Source: Xanthostigma xanthostigma (taxonomy: Eukaryota > Arthropoda > Insecta > Raphidioptera > Raphidiidae). From it: a stretch of DNA of 64,000 bases. Shown one piece after another: positions 1-10,772 of the stretch. Made by a program: the position numbers and the translations under genes. Under the pieces are notes generated by a model, which saw only the letters and a list, made by a program, of their open reading frames with translations, had not been told where the DNA came from and searched no databases. The DNA is taken from contig OY754476.1 in assembly GCA_963575645.1 (NCBI GenBank), forward strand, positions 7,068,001 to 7,132,000, written 5' to 3'. The stretch's first letter is position 1; each line of letters begins with the position of its first letter.

Positions 1-200
1 ATTATCTTTATATATAAAAATTACGTGTCACATGTTTGTCCGCGATGAACTCCTAAACTACTGAACCGATTTTAAATTTGATTTGCACACCGTGTGCAAT
101 TCGACCCAACTTGAAAGATAGGATAGCTTACATTTCAATTTATAGTCGCAATATTATTTTATTGCAAATTATTTGTCTATTCCTTGACAGTCATAATTAT

Positions 201-572
201 CTGTTGACTGGATTGAGTGAATATTCAATAGATGGCGCAACGTTTCATATAAGCTACAATTCAATAGCATAACCACCACGTCTTGCTGAGGTTAAGGTAC
301 CGAGCACGACGGCGCAGTCGGTGCTCAGCTCCAAAGGATTCTAACAGATGGCGATACCTGTTGACTGGATTGAGTGAATATTCAATAGATGGCGCAACGT
401 TTCATATAAGCTACAATTCAATAGCATAACTACCACGCGTTGCTGAGGTTAAGGTATCGAGCACGACGGCGCAGCCGGAGTGCTCGAAATAGAGCAAGTG
501 TTTTAAAGACCAGTTATCCACGAATACTTTACGCTATTTTTTTCGAGCACGACGGCGCAGCCGGAGTGCTCG
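201..572 (+). repeat. 158-bp tandem repeat with hairpin motif inside the Helitron
   Basis: Two units start with CTGTTGACTGG at 201 and 359 (period 158) and are nearly identical for about 130 bases. Each ends in a CG-rich hairpin of the form CGAGCAC-loop-GTGCTCG (imperfect at about 298; perfect 7-bp stems at 458-486 and, as a third copy, 544-572). Such minisatellites are common inside Helitrons; here they may reflect slippage during rolling-circle replication, which is inference. Confidence 0.8.
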
Positions 573-624
573 ACATACACACATATACGCCCATGTATAT
601 TTTAAAATAGCTAGCAATTAATAA

Positions 625-651
625 AATAGATAGATAGATAGATAGATAGAT
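625..651 (+). repeat. (ATAG)n microsatellite
   Basis: About six and a half uninterrupted ATAG units lie in the 3' part of the Helitron. Helitron interiors often carry short tandem repeats near the 3' end. Confidence 0.9.
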
Positions 652-714
652 GTTCCAATTAAATTGTTTTATTATTTCACTTTATACGTAGCGAAGCACG
701 TACAGGGCCGCTAG

Positions 715-1016
715 TATGTATAATATACAAAGTGGTGAACTGCCTATGTGTAAATAGAGAATAACATGTAAAAGCAAAAATATGCAATTTTCTGCTCTTC
801 TGATTTTCTTAGAGCCAAATTTCATTAAACTAAAAAATGATCACTATTAAATTATAACTACATGATCACTCAGTAATAACGAAAATAATATTATTATATG
901 GTGTGGTTACAAAAAAGGCACATTTTAACTTTTTTATTATTATTTTACCAGTGTATCGCTTGTGGCCAACATTTAAAAAAGACATTTTCATCCTCTACTT
1001 GCATCCCGGCTAATGC
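715..1016. other. AT-rich stretch, nothing recognised
   Basis: Unique-looking AT-rich DNA between the Helitron and a SINE fragment. Short open frames here have no recognisable motif. Confidence 0.5.
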
Positions 1017-1120
1017 AGCAGGAAAAAGTCTCAGCCACATCCGCCCCCGCAGGGATTCGAATCTGGTACCTCCCGAATGCGAGTCTAGTGGTCTCACCGC
1101 TACGCCACCCCGCTCGGTTA
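1017..1120 (-). mobile_element. tRNA-derived SINE, head fragment (SINE family 1)
   Basis: On the minus strand this reads as the 5' head of the SINE that is complete at 3364-3683: it starts CCGAGCGGGGTGGCGTAG, continues through the pol III B box (complement at about 1053-1064, ATTCGAATC) and stops after the GGCTGAGACTTTTTCC segment. The 3' body is missing. The open frames overlapping it are by-products of the tRNA-like sequence. Confidence 0.75.
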
Positions 1121-1586
1121 ACTGATTATTAAACGGGTATCTCGTAGTCATTATAAAATTGAAGTTTAAACAAAACGATCAATTTAATTAGTTCGGCAAC
1201 AAAATCTTTTTTGTAACTTTATCGTTTTTATTGATGACACAAACAGAGCGCATATATTATTATAGTTACCCTACATACTATATAATATCTGACGGCGCGT
1301 GGGTCTAATTTATTTTCTCTTAGAATTGATACGGTAATACGGCAATATAATTCATTTATTTTATCGAGTTTCACAACTGGAATAAGGTTTTTATTACAAT
1401 TGTTGGAGTTTAAGATTTCCAACATTTGTTTTGAACTCCAGCACAAATTGTTAGTGTCCAATTGAAACAAGGTATTATAGTTGAAAGCCAAACCAAATTT
1501 CGGCTTCTACCGTTGCGGTTGAATCCAAAACTTTTGTTTTTCCATATTTTTAGTTTGCTTTTTATTTTTTATTATTAAAAATTAAT

Positions 1587-1776
1587 CAAATTTTTGTTTA
1601 CCGTCTGATAATTTTCAATAAATAAAATTATCGACCAGTTTTTCAAATAATATATTAACAAAATATAAATTTATAATTCAATAGATTAACGGATCGAAAC
1701 GGATTAACGGATTGAATTATAATTTTATATTTTGTCAATATATTGTTTGAAAAAAAAGTTGATAATTTTATTTATA
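1587..1776. mobile_element. Palindromic Penelope/retrozyme-like element, short copy
   Basis: Inverted arms (about 1600-1688 and 1711-1777) share the consensus of the elements at 39758-40150 and 54952-55296: TCAATAAATAAAATTATCGA outermost, then CAATATATTAAC, then the arm centre with CGGATCGAAACGG. Ten identical bases, AAAAATTAAT, flank it at 1577-1586 and 1777-1786, taken as a target-site duplication. Internal parts present in the long copies, including CTTCTTCAGAAC, are deleted. Family placement is inference from long duplications and the GAAACG motif; a foldback DNA transposon is the alternative. Confidence 0.5.
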
Positions 1777-1847
1777 AAAAATTAATGTCTTTATTCGACA
1801 CGTAGTTTGTTTTTTTTAAAGCAGGTTCACTATATAACTCTATTTTA

Positions 1848-1982
1848 AAACGTCAAAAAAAATAATTTTTGAAGTGTTAAAATCGACAACAAAACGAATT
1901 TTTCCACGAATGAGACCTACTAGATTGGTTTTTTGCTCCCCGAAACCTCTTTTCAGTAAACATTTAAATCGTTAGAGTTCTT
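1848..1982 (+). repeat. Dispersed repeat fragment shared with 23852-23983
   Basis: Both segments contain, in the same order, a CGTCAAAAAA phrase, AATGAGACCTA/ATGAGACCTAG, a TTTTTTGC(C/T)CCCC run, CCTCTTTTCAGTAAA and AAATCGTTAG. This is the kind of non-coding sequence found in decayed LINE or Helitron tails in insects; I cannot assign the family. Confidence 0.45.
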
Positions 1983-2264
1983 GCGAACTCGGTGATCTAC
2001 CGATTTATTTATATCTGAATAAATATATTTTAAAAAACTTGGGAAACATTTCAAAAAGCCCATTTGTGACGTTCCAAGTTCAGTTCGAACTTTCGAACAA
2101 CTCGTGGAAAGTTTTTATATGAAAATGTGCAGTATAAACCGTTGAAAGCCGTCTTTCATGATAAATGGTAGCGACATTTACGTTGACTATAAAAACTATT
2201 AGAAACGGAAGAGCTGGAGTATTACCGGTCGCCTACTCTTCGCAGGTCAGTTTTACACGCATAT
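1983..2264. other. Unassigned AT-rich DNA
   Basis: No repeat arms, motifs or convincing open frames are seen in this stretch. Confidence 0.4.
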
Positions 2265-3155
2265 AATACTGACACAGGTGTTTTAATCTCATCCTATTTA
2301 AGGCCGATCACACAAATATATCGCCACACTATACCGACGCCATTTTGATTTATCTGAGTGGGAATTTTGAGGTTATACACATACACATACCCTCTGTATT
2401 GCTAACAAAGATCGGGAGAAAGACTTAAACATTACAGTTGCAGCGTCAGTTTCCACATAGAACTAGGCTGTGAAAGGGAGGTGGGTATTTAATAACTTCT
2501 TTATTGTTAGTGGCTGTAAGTGGAAGCGTGGCCCATGAAGTGAGATAGCAAATGATTGTTTTCTATCTTTTTCCTTTTACTTGACCCGTTGTGTACAAAT
2601 GTCGCGTGGGGCAATTAGTAAATGAAATAGAGCAGCCCTTTCACATTTAAGTTCCATGTGCAAACTGACGTTGCAACTGACGCGCATCCATTTACAGACA
2701 TGCACATGCGACTCAGAGTATAATAAGTGAGACAAGCGTATAAATGTCTGAACCGTAGTGTTAGAGGGTACTAAATATATGGTTGCTCTATTCCACTTAC
2801 TAATTGCCCCATTACAGACGCTTGCACAAAGAAACAGATAGAAAACAGTTATTTGCTGTCTCACTTCATGGGCCACGCTTCCACTTACGGCCACTAGCAA
2901 TATAGAAGCTATTAAATATATGATTAAACACATAAAATGCTCACATAGCTTGTTCTGTTTAAAGATCATATAAACGCAATACTGTGTGGAAACTATTTTG
3001 CTTTATGTGGACGAATATTTTAAGGCTTATACATACAAATTACTGACAGGCGTTTTAATTTTGTTACTTAAACGATTGCACAAACAAATCACTACGTGGC
3101 ACTTACTCCATTTTCATTTATCGTACCAACGATTTTGAGGTTAATTATAGCTTGC
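2265..3155. repeat. Composite of direct repeats flanking nested inverted repeats
   Basis: Two diverged direct copies of about 115 bp (about 2265-2385 and 3040-3155; shared landmarks GACA(CA)GGYGTTTTAAT, CGCCAC/CGTGGCAC, ATTTTGAGGTTA) bracket an inverted repeat. The inner arms (about 2490-2640 and 2770-2920) share GTGGAAGCGTGGCCCATGAA and GGGGCAATTAGTAA in opposite orientation. A second inverted pair links 2434-2478 to 2636-2680. The frame on the minus strand from 2969 to 2577 is a translation of these arms, not a recognised protein. It could be a decayed composite transposon; no transposase is seen. Confidence 0.55.
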
Positions 3156-3363
3156 AATAGCTTCGTCTTGTACAGGAAATTAGTGCGTGTTACGGTTTGT
3201 GCGTGTTAATGTATACGGCGTGTATGTATATATTGCGTATACTGCCTTGCATATACGAATAACGCCTTACATTGAAGCAAATTGAATATCAGAAAGTAAA
3301 TAAAATTGTAAAAAATTGTAGTCGCCGTAGATTTGTAGAGATTTATTTTTATACAACTGAATA

Positions 3364-3683
3364 CCGAGCGGTGTAGCGTAGTGATGAGAGCACGAGACTC
3401 GCATTCGGGAGGTACTGGGTTCGGATCCCAGCGGGGGCAGATGTGGCTGGGACTTTTTCCTGCTGCCTCTCGCCGAGAAACGGTAATTCCTGTACCGGCC
3501 GTCTTGTTGCCTACCTTATCCTAATGCCCTAAAATTCCTTCATTTGATATTGCTATTAATTAGGTGGAAGTGTAGAAATGTAGAAAATAACGAGAAGTGT
3601 GATAGATGGAAGATAGTAATGGTGCGAATAGCGTCTGTTATGACATAAAGTCGAGAAACGCACGTTAAACGCATTATTATTAT
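3364..3683 (+). mobile_element. tRNA-derived SINE (SINE family 1), full copy
   Basis: The head has an A-box-like TAGCGTAGTGATGAGAGC and B box GGTTCGGATCC, spaced as in a tRNA, so internal RNA polymerase III transcription is expected. A unique body follows, ending in an ATTATTATTAT-type tail. An imperfect duplication of about 23 bp (ATTTATTTTTATACAA... at 3341-3363 and 3684-3706) flanks it, consistent with LINE-assisted insertion. Other copies lie at 5111-5520, 31375-31785 and, damaged, at 1017-1120, 6531-6592 and 52262-52425. Confidence 0.85.
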
Positions 3684-3706
3684 ATTTATTTTTTTACAAT
3701 GAAATA

Positions 3707-4304
3707 CATTTCTTCGTATTTTTCATTACTATTTACTAACATGTACAAACGAAAAAAAAGCATGAACACACTTTATGTGCTAAGGATTCTGTACACCATT
3801 CGATGTAGTTTTCCTAAAATCTTTATCAGCTTTTTTGTATCTGTAACAAATGAAAAATATTGACTACTCCGCGTTAAATCACGAAAAATAATGTAAATCG
3901 GAGATTTATTATAATTCTCTTGTAATCATTGCCGGTTTCTTCATACACGTGACGATTTCAAAATCTTATTTCTAATAGTTTCGAAGAGGGGGGGATACTC
4001 TCTTTTGTATAATTTTATAAAAAAAAGACAAAAAATTTTTTTGGTTAAACGCCCCCTCGAATATCTGCGCAACATATTACTCTATCGCCTTGGCGAATTT
4101 CAAAATGAAACTTCTTAGATTCTAACATTATTGCTGATGATTTCATGATTTCAGGTTTACGACATGTTTATGTGGAATTCGTTACCATAAAAGCTAGCTG
4201 CGTGACTAAAACAAATAAATATCAATTTCAATTTTGAAAACTTTTTTCGTATTTGGGAGCGTTTAGTTTAAAACTGGATTGATAAGGCATTCTCGATAAG
4301 CAGG
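3707..4304. other. Unassigned AT-rich DNA
   Basis: No gene or repeat boundary is visible. The stretch is about two-thirds A+T, with homopolymer runs near 4000-4040. Confidence 0.45.
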
Positions 4305-4312
4305 ATACCTAC

Positions 4313-4855
4313 TAGTGATGTGCCGAATATCCGTATCCGCGGATATCCGAGGGAGAAGAAAGATTCGTATCCGTATCCGTTAGTTTTTGGCGGATCTTTT
4401 ACGAATCTTTTACCTTCTTAATTTTCAATTCATAGATAACATTTTATATATAGGTATAGGTGATTAGGTCATAATGAAAACCTATTAAATTCCATTCAGA
4501 TTATTTTTTATTTTTTTAAATCGTATTTGGCACCTTTATATTGCAAACATTTATCGTAGTGAGTACCATACTAATACTACATAATTCAAAGGTACTAAAT
4601 CAACTATCTTTATAATGAGACATTGCACATCGATCTTTGGAACGAGACAATCTGTTATGAGAGTTAACTCTTAAGAGGTCAATAACTTTTTCCCATAACA
4701 GATAGTCTCTTTCCAAAGGTCGATGTGCAATATTTACCGCCGCGTACTCTAAGAAAGTTAAGATCCGTATCCGTATCCGCGGATCTTTAAACCAAAAATC
4801 CGTATTCAGATGCGTATCCGCGGATATACATTTTTAACGATCCGGCACATCACTA
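4313..4855. mobile_element. hAT-type MITE with perfect 8-bp target duplication
   Basis: Terminal inverted repeats TAGTGATGTGCCG (left) and CGGCACATCACTA (right) are flanked on both sides by ATACCTAC (4305-4312 and 4856-4863), a perfect 8-bp duplication as made by hAT transposases. Subterminal regions carry repeated GTATCCGTATCCGCGGAT motifs in both orientations, probable transposase binding sites. The middle (about 4620-4735) is a long hairpin with TTGCACATCGATCTTTGGAA in one arm. At 543 bp and with no coding potential it is non-autonomous. Confidence 0.9.
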
Positions 4856-5110
4856 ATACCTACCTACTATAGATAGAGAGATGTTACATTGTGGTGATTT
4901 TGGTATGATCGTGTTGGAGTCAACTGTCAGTGAAGCAAAAGGTTGCCCTGACGACGACACGGCACGGTGCGGCACGGAACACTACGGACAACGGTGATTC
5001 TTAAGTAGCTTTGCAGACTTGACATGCCTTATGACCAGACAGATAGGATGTATTTAACTTACAGGTCACAGAACAGTGTCACATAGTATATACAGGCTGT
5101 CTTAGAAGTT

Positions 5111-5520
5111 AATAATAATAATGGATTTAACTTTCTTTACTCAACTTAACAACAGACGCCATTCGCACCGTTACTATTTTCCATCTATCACACTTCCTGT
5201 TATTTTCAACATTTTTAAACTTCCACTTAATTAATAGTAATAGGCGAATGAAGGAATTTTAGGAAATTAAGATAAGGTAGGCAAACTTTGAGCATAGTAG
5301 TTTGATAGGTAATCGGAAATGGCCTTGAATAAGGAATCATCTGGATATTTATCTGAAATTATTGAGGGAAACCATGGAAAACCTCAACAAGACGGCCGAA
5401 ACAGGAATTACCATTTCTCGGCGATAAGATGCAGGAAAAATTTCAGTGACATCTGCCCACGCCTATAGTATAGCCATAGTACGAGTCTAGTGCTCTCACC
5501 ACTACGCCACTCCGCTTAGT
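5111..5520 (-). mobile_element. tRNA-derived SINE (SINE family 1), longer copy
   Basis: On the minus strand it begins with the tRNA-like head (GCGGAGTGGCGTAGTGG, then CACTAGACTCGTAC), includes the CCATGGTTTCCCTCAATAAT segment and ends in an ATTATTATTATT tail. The B box is eroded. It includes an internal segment (about 5280-5400) that is absent from the 3364 copy but present at 31375-31785, so at least two subfamilies exist. Confidence 0.8.
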
Positions 5521-6530
5521 TGGGTATATTTCTTAAATTGAAAGGCATTTTATTGTGTTAGTCCTAAAAACCTATTTACGCACATATTAATAACTGTAAA
5601 AAATCTGCGCAAGCAGCTGTATTATGTTTTAATTTCTGTATTAAATTACTGATGTGTATTTTCTATAATATAATAATCTAAATATACCAGCAAGAATTTA
5701 ATTGTTTTTAAAGTTTTTTTTACACATTTTAAGCAATTATTAGTAACTTAACATCTGAGATAAAACTGTTTCTAGATAAAAAATTCACAAGGAAAATTCT
5801 TCTAAAATTCTTGAGTTTTTAGGCACCCTTTATAGAGGTCAGAAATCAATATTATAACTACCAAATACCGTCAGAAATGCTAGTGTATATAGGTAGTTCT
5901 TAGCCGCGAATTTCCACAAACTCGTCTATCTTCAAACCTGACTAGGGTTTATACAGTATACTACTTCTTCTACTTGTAGTCCTCAAAGAAATGAAAGGAA
6001 TGCAATTCGTAATAAGCGCGTTGTAAGAGAAAACTGACCGTATAAGTTTCAATTAACTCAATTATTATCTACCTATACTGTAAAAGTATAATTTCATTTG
6101 GGCACAAAAGGCACATAAAAACCACGTCGATACTTCAACCAGTAATTAAAGGTTAAATAGCACTTTATCGGTCGTAGTGTGACCTACAATAATGATGGCA
6201 AAGACTGTTTACGACTGTACTATAACCACGACCTTAACGAAAAAGAGAATACCCGTTACCTACACCATAATCAACACGCTTCTCCCACCGTATCAGTGAC
6301 ATCTGAAAATGTTACCTGACATAGAGAGTCAGTTATTTCTTCATGACGTTCAGTTCTGGCAGTTCTTAAAAAAAGTGACATTATGTATTCTGAAAGCGTT
6401 CAGCTTAATTGTTCGTATTTTTTTAATTTACGGAAACATCTGGTGTGGCAAAGTGAAATATAATTTTGTGAACAGTTTCTGAGCAAGCAACAATTATTTT
6501 GCATTCCAAAAGTATTGGTGATGATAGATA
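5521..6530. other. Unassigned AT-rich DNA
   Basis: About 1 kb without a recognisable gene, repeat end or RNA. Only short frames, none with known motifs. Confidence 0.45.
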
Positions 6531-6592
6531 TGGCGAATTCGCATTATGAAGGTACTAGATTCGATACCCGGCGACGACAAATTATTCTCTTC
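6531..6592 (+). mobile_element. Degenerate head of SINE family 1
   Basis: The segment ATTCGCATTATGAAGGTACT followed by AGATTCGATACCC matches the region around the B box of the 3364 copy, heavily mutated. No body or tail can be followed. Confidence 0.4.
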
Positions 6593-7959
6593 GAATTAAA
6601 AAAGTCTTGATTTTGAAAGCTGTGTTAAAAAATCAGTTTGCAAAATTCTTTCCCTGGAATACTCGATTTATGAAATAACTTTAATAAATTTAAGGTTAAA
6701 ATATTAGTTCTGGATAAATTGAGTATTATAAAAGGTTATTTTTAAAACTCTTGATAATACTTAAAATGCCTTTTTTAAAAATCTATCAAGCTTTTAAATA
6801 AGTCTTTCCAAATACGTCGTGAATTTGTAAGTATATTTTTAAATTGGTTTTTAATGCAATTTTACTTTAAATACATACAAATTCATCTTTTTCTGACGAC
6901 TCTAAATAAAGTAACAATTTTAAAAAGTGAATAGATATACTGATTTATGTAAAACAGTTTTTTTCTATGTATTGAAAAATAACTTTTTATTGAATTATTA
7001 TTTTTAAAGCTCCCTATTTTAAAACTCGTATATTTTGATTAGGGTAAAGGCACAGATCTAGCGACCGCTCACTTTTATATTCAGCTGTCAGAATAAATTA
7101 TTAAATAACATAATACATAAAAAATTATCAAGTTTCTATTTATATCTTTCAGATTCGTATTTTACAGATATCCAATCGGTGCGAAGAAGAAAATATAAAT
7201 TATGCATCAAAACAAAAAGTGTGTAAATCATTTTTAAATTAATATTTTGTAATTTCTCTTTGCACTGATATTACCGACAAACATGAATCTATAATTTGAA
7301 AATAATAAAAATGTGTGAATAACTATTACTAAATATTTCTCATTAATTAATTGTTATAAACAATGTATCTACTTGTAAGCCAGTGTATAATTTTACTTTA
7401 GTTATATTATTATTTTTTCGCATATATGACCTAATTGTCAAAAATGCACTTTTTCTATTAGTTCAAATTGAGATGAAAATCCCTACGCAAATTTATTATT
7501 GATAGTTTTTCTCATATCAGATAATTATTATCATAGTTTTGTAAAACAAGACTATTTGTTCTATTTTTGAAATCTGCTCGTGGCAAAATTTCATCGCAAT
7601 ATATTCTTTCTTTTCAAATAGATATTCCATCATTTTTTTTTATCAGAAACATGCAGAGCTAAAAATTGTAACATGACCGATTTGTATGACAAATGTGATA
7701 AAATGAGATAGAAGAGAATGTATGATTCATATAACGTATGATAAAGAAAGATGGAAATGAACGCATGTCCTGTCAAATGGGTAAACTGGAATTATCTGAC
7801 TGGAACAAAAACACAAATAGCACAGCGCCAAAGGTTATTTTTATTTTATTTATGTATCTGTAGCCACGAAACAAAGTAGATTATGTCGATTTTTACCCGA
7901 CCACGGACGACAATGTGTTCCTCATGTTTATGGGTTGAATTAAAAAAAAACGTTCGAAT
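6593..7959. other. Unassigned AT-rich DNA
   Basis: No gene, inverted repeat or RNA structure that I can support. Base composition is strongly A+T. Confidence 0.4.
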
Positions 7960-8165
7960 AGAGGTTAACATTTAAAATTCCACACCTCTCACTTTAACTT
8001 CATTTTGTGTCCTTAGGGGTGGAATTTCTAAAAGTGGTTACGTCATAAAAACACCCACTGTCCAAATTTCCACCTTTAGCCGTTTGGCCTGGGCATTGAT
8101 CGAATCAGTTAGTCAGTCAGTCAGGACTTGTATTTTACATGTATACCTAAATCGTTTTAGCTTTT
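7960..8165 (+). repeat. LINE 3'-UTR-like fragment with TCAG tetramers
   Basis: A segment with 'ggggtggaatttctaaaa', 'ggcctgggcattgatcg' and a run of AGTCAGTCAGTCAG (8107-8124) resembles untranslated ends of insect LINEs of the RTE/L2 kind. No coding part is attached. The assignment rests on remembered sequence style and is weak. Confidence 0.3.
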
Positions 8166-9668
8166 CATCTATAATTGTTATATTTGTATACTCATTTTTT
8201 TTGTAGTATTCTTGGAAAGGGCCACCGCATTAGCCGAAATGTCGATTTTTTTTAAATTGAAACAGCAAGAATGAAAGCTTACGTACCTAGATCATAGTAA
8301 GTAAACTGTATTTCGAGCGGTTAATCCGAACCTGAGATCATACCCACCACAAAAAAAATTGAATGTTTAAAGAAAAACCTGACTTAACCTTCTTGGCCTG
8401 TGACCAAGAATACGCGTTTATTTAAACAGATATAGAAAATGGTGTGGTACAATGCAGAAAAAATACCGTCAGCTTTCTTTCCTGGATTAAAATAAGGCTG
8501 ACAAAAATTATGCATATTTAAAAACGTATCTAAAAATATTATAATAATAATATCTAACTACAAAAGGAATAACATAATAAAGAGTTTTATTTTATGTTTG
8601 GGAGCTCAAAAAGCGGATTAGTCTTACTTATGTTTTTTAATTATTTTTGGGTGAGTATAATTGACGACGAAATGGTAACGTAGAAATTTGGAGATAATAG
8701 GGGACAAAGTTGCCAATAAGTACGTAAGTAAGGTGGTTATTTGTTTAAGCTATGTTTAAAAAAACAACACACTGAATTTCAGACAATTAAATAACTTTCC
8801 GTTAAACAATTTGAAAAAATCAAAAAAATATATTTTTCACAAAGCATGCATTTTCCTTGGTTTTTTTCCGAATTTAATCATGCTGATAGAGAAAGGTGCG
8901 TATTCGATTGAGTAAATTGGACTTCTGTAATCTTTTTTAAAACTGCGCGAGTGCTTAAAAATTAATAGAAATGTTTACAAAAGTCTTCTTTGATTAATGA
9001 AATAGATTTTTAAAAATTCCTCTTTTCTGCAGACTTTTGACGAAATAAAAAAATGTATTAATTAGTATTTCTTAGGTGGCAGGCTTTGAATGTCGGCTAA
9101 TCTCGTATATTTGGGATTTTCAAAACAAATACAAAAACAATTGACAAGTATTCCTCAAATTAAACGTGTAGGTGTATGCAAAAGAAAAAAAAATAAACGT
9201 CTATAGCCTCTAAAAGAAAGAAAACAGAGATTTCTTTTTGTTTGAAAACTTGGTTAGAATATATTATTTCAAAATATAGCATAGTAATGAAGTATCAATA
9301 ATTATTTAGAGGAAGGAGTATTTGTTTTATCTCTTATTGCCGCAAGAAGAAAACGTAAAAAATTACCATCGTCGTTTACTTTTTATTGAAAAACAAATAT
9401 GTTCAAACAGCATTGTTATTATTTCTTAGACAAAAGAATATTCGATCAATTTTTTATTGGTGTCGATGTTTTTGTTTCAACTGTATAATATGAGGTTGTA
9501 ACGAATACATTAGTCTTACAATATTCCCTTTGAAAACTTAACAATTATTGTAAGTGCTACCGAATATTTAATGTACATTCAAATAAAGGGTTATGTCCAT
9601 TAATGGTGGCAAGTATCAATAAAATAAAAGAGAACGTAACCATCAATTCATTCATTATCTCATTCCAG
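8166..9668. other. Unassigned AT-rich DNA
   Basis: About 1.5 kb without a supported feature. A pyrimidine-rich tract with a good splice-acceptor look (TCATTATCTCATTCCAG) closes it at 9668. Confidence 0.4.
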
Positions 9669-9991
9669 TACGCTCGTTGTGGTCCGTCGAGTACAAGGAC
9701 GGAGGGGAAATCCCGGACGGGAACCGGTCATGTGCAGGACGGCCGACTGCCTTCTGGCAGACAACAGCTAACATAGGACGTGACCGTACCAAATCTTTCT
9801 CAACTACTAGAAGTGATGATGGCGTTATCTCTCTATACTCTAGGCAACAAAGAAAATGCTATCTTTATGTTATTGTTATAACAATATTGCCCTCTGTTCT
9901 CTATAAAGGTCACTGTGTAATATGTCTATCGTTCTTCAACATGACATGTTATCCATTTTATTTTATGTACAGTCATTACTTGGCAGTGTGA
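9669..9991 (+). CDS. Weak exon candidate, unknown protein
   Basis: A GC-rich island (about 9665-9800) stands out from its AT-rich surroundings. It follows an acceptor-like CATTCCAG and is open on the plus strand to a TGA at 9989-9991. The peptide includes WSVEYKDGGEIPDGNRSC and GRPTAFWQTTANIGRD in its GC-rich half; the AT-rich second half (RKCYLYVIVITILPSVLYKG) looks non-coding. No ATG starts the frame, and no strong donor site is visible. A minus-strand frame over the same island is also open for about 40 codons. I do not recognise a family; it could be an exon, a 5'UTR or an old repeat. Confidence 0.2.
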
Positions 9992-10369
9992 ACTTTTAAT
10001 GGAACTGAGTACATGTGCAAATTTTTTTTTTTTGATAATCCGAAACATTTTGTTAAGACGTACGAACAACTATATCCTACAGATTAACACTACACACTAA
10101 ATGCCGATATTAAAATGATTTTATTGAAACATATGCAGTTCATGAAGTTAAAAAATAAATAATGCTGACAACATTAAGAAGTCAATAATTGAAGGAATAA
10201 TATAGCTATCTCAAGTCAATGGCAAGAAATGTTTCCATCATAAAGCTAGCAAAACCGCGACCATAGACGTTTTAATATTAAAAATATCAAAATTAATAAT
10301 GAAATTTAAAAAAAATGTAGTATCACCAAAACTGTTTTAGAACAGTCATGAGTGCATGCGTGTATGATA

Positions 10370-10495
10370 TCAGCTATCCTCTAAATACGTGACGTTTTGC
10401 GTGGAGACGTTACTCTCGGAGACATTCAGTCTCCGACTCCTTAGGGAAGTAACAAAACACAGTACAGCACAGGCGAGATAAAGCAGTTGCGTCAT
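10370..10495 (-). CDS. Possible first coding exon of a secreted peptide
   Basis: From the ATG at 10495-10493 (minus strand) the frame reads MTQLLYLACAVLCFVTSLRS, a plausible signal peptide with hydrophobic core, then RRLNVSESNVSTQNVTYLED with three N-glycosylation sequons. The next in-frame stop is at 10370-10372, so the frame is only about 41 codons; a further upstream ATG at 10561-10559 is also in frame. The GC-rich patch contrasts with its surroundings, and a TATAAAC lies about 30-40 bases upstream of the outer ATG. If real it would be exon 1 with later exons at lower coordinates, but no clear donor is seen. Chance signal-like frames do occur. Confidence 0.22.
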   Translation of the reverse strand: MTQLLYLACAVLCFVTSLRSRRLNVSESNVSTQNVTYLEDS

Positions 10496-10659
10496 TTTTC
10501 TTATAAAAGTGGGTTGCTTCTTGCTGCCATCGCTACGCAATGTTGATAATTCACATTTCACATATACCTACTATATTGTGTATACTTCTAGTTTATACAG
10601 CGATCGTCAAAAGTAATCTCGTTGCTATTATCTTCCGGCATTCATTTGTGCCTTTAACA

Positions 10660-10772
10660 GAACTAAAATGACGAAATTTTGAGATCGGCACCAATTTAAT
10701 TACTATCACGTTTATGTACCTACTAAGTATATCAAATTGGTGCCTACTTCAAAACTTTGTTATTTTACCCTA
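10660..10772. repeat. Short palindromic hairpin element
   Basis: Inverted arms of about 40 bp: AAAATGACGAAATTTTGAGA...GGCACCAATTT on the left and AAATTGGTGCCTACTTCAAA...TTATTTTACC on the right, separated by about 30 bases. Probably a tiny MITE; no target duplication was identified. Confidence 0.6.

Larger units (their letters stand above)
5..714 (+). mobile_element. Non-autonomous Helitron
   Basis: The left end begins TCTTTATATATAAAAATTAC directly after an A, and the right end is GGGCCGCTAG directly before a T. That is the Helitron arrangement (5' TC, 3' CTRR, insertion between A and T, no target duplication). The 5' segment, with GTGTCACATGTTTG and a 'gaaccgattttaaatt' phrase, is typical of short insect Helitrons. 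No Rep or helicase coding is present, so it depends on another copy. The interior holds a 158-bp tandem repeat, three CG-rich hairpins and a GATA-type microsatellite. Ends are seen in the sequence; family assignment is from known Helitron structure. Confidence 0.75.

Noticed and set aside
2577-2969. 130-codon minus-strand frame
   Set aside because: It spans both arms of an inverted repeat and has no recognisable domain.
3364-3683. Functional tRNA at the SINE head
   Set aside because: Repeated with a shared non-tRNA body and tail, so it is a SINE.
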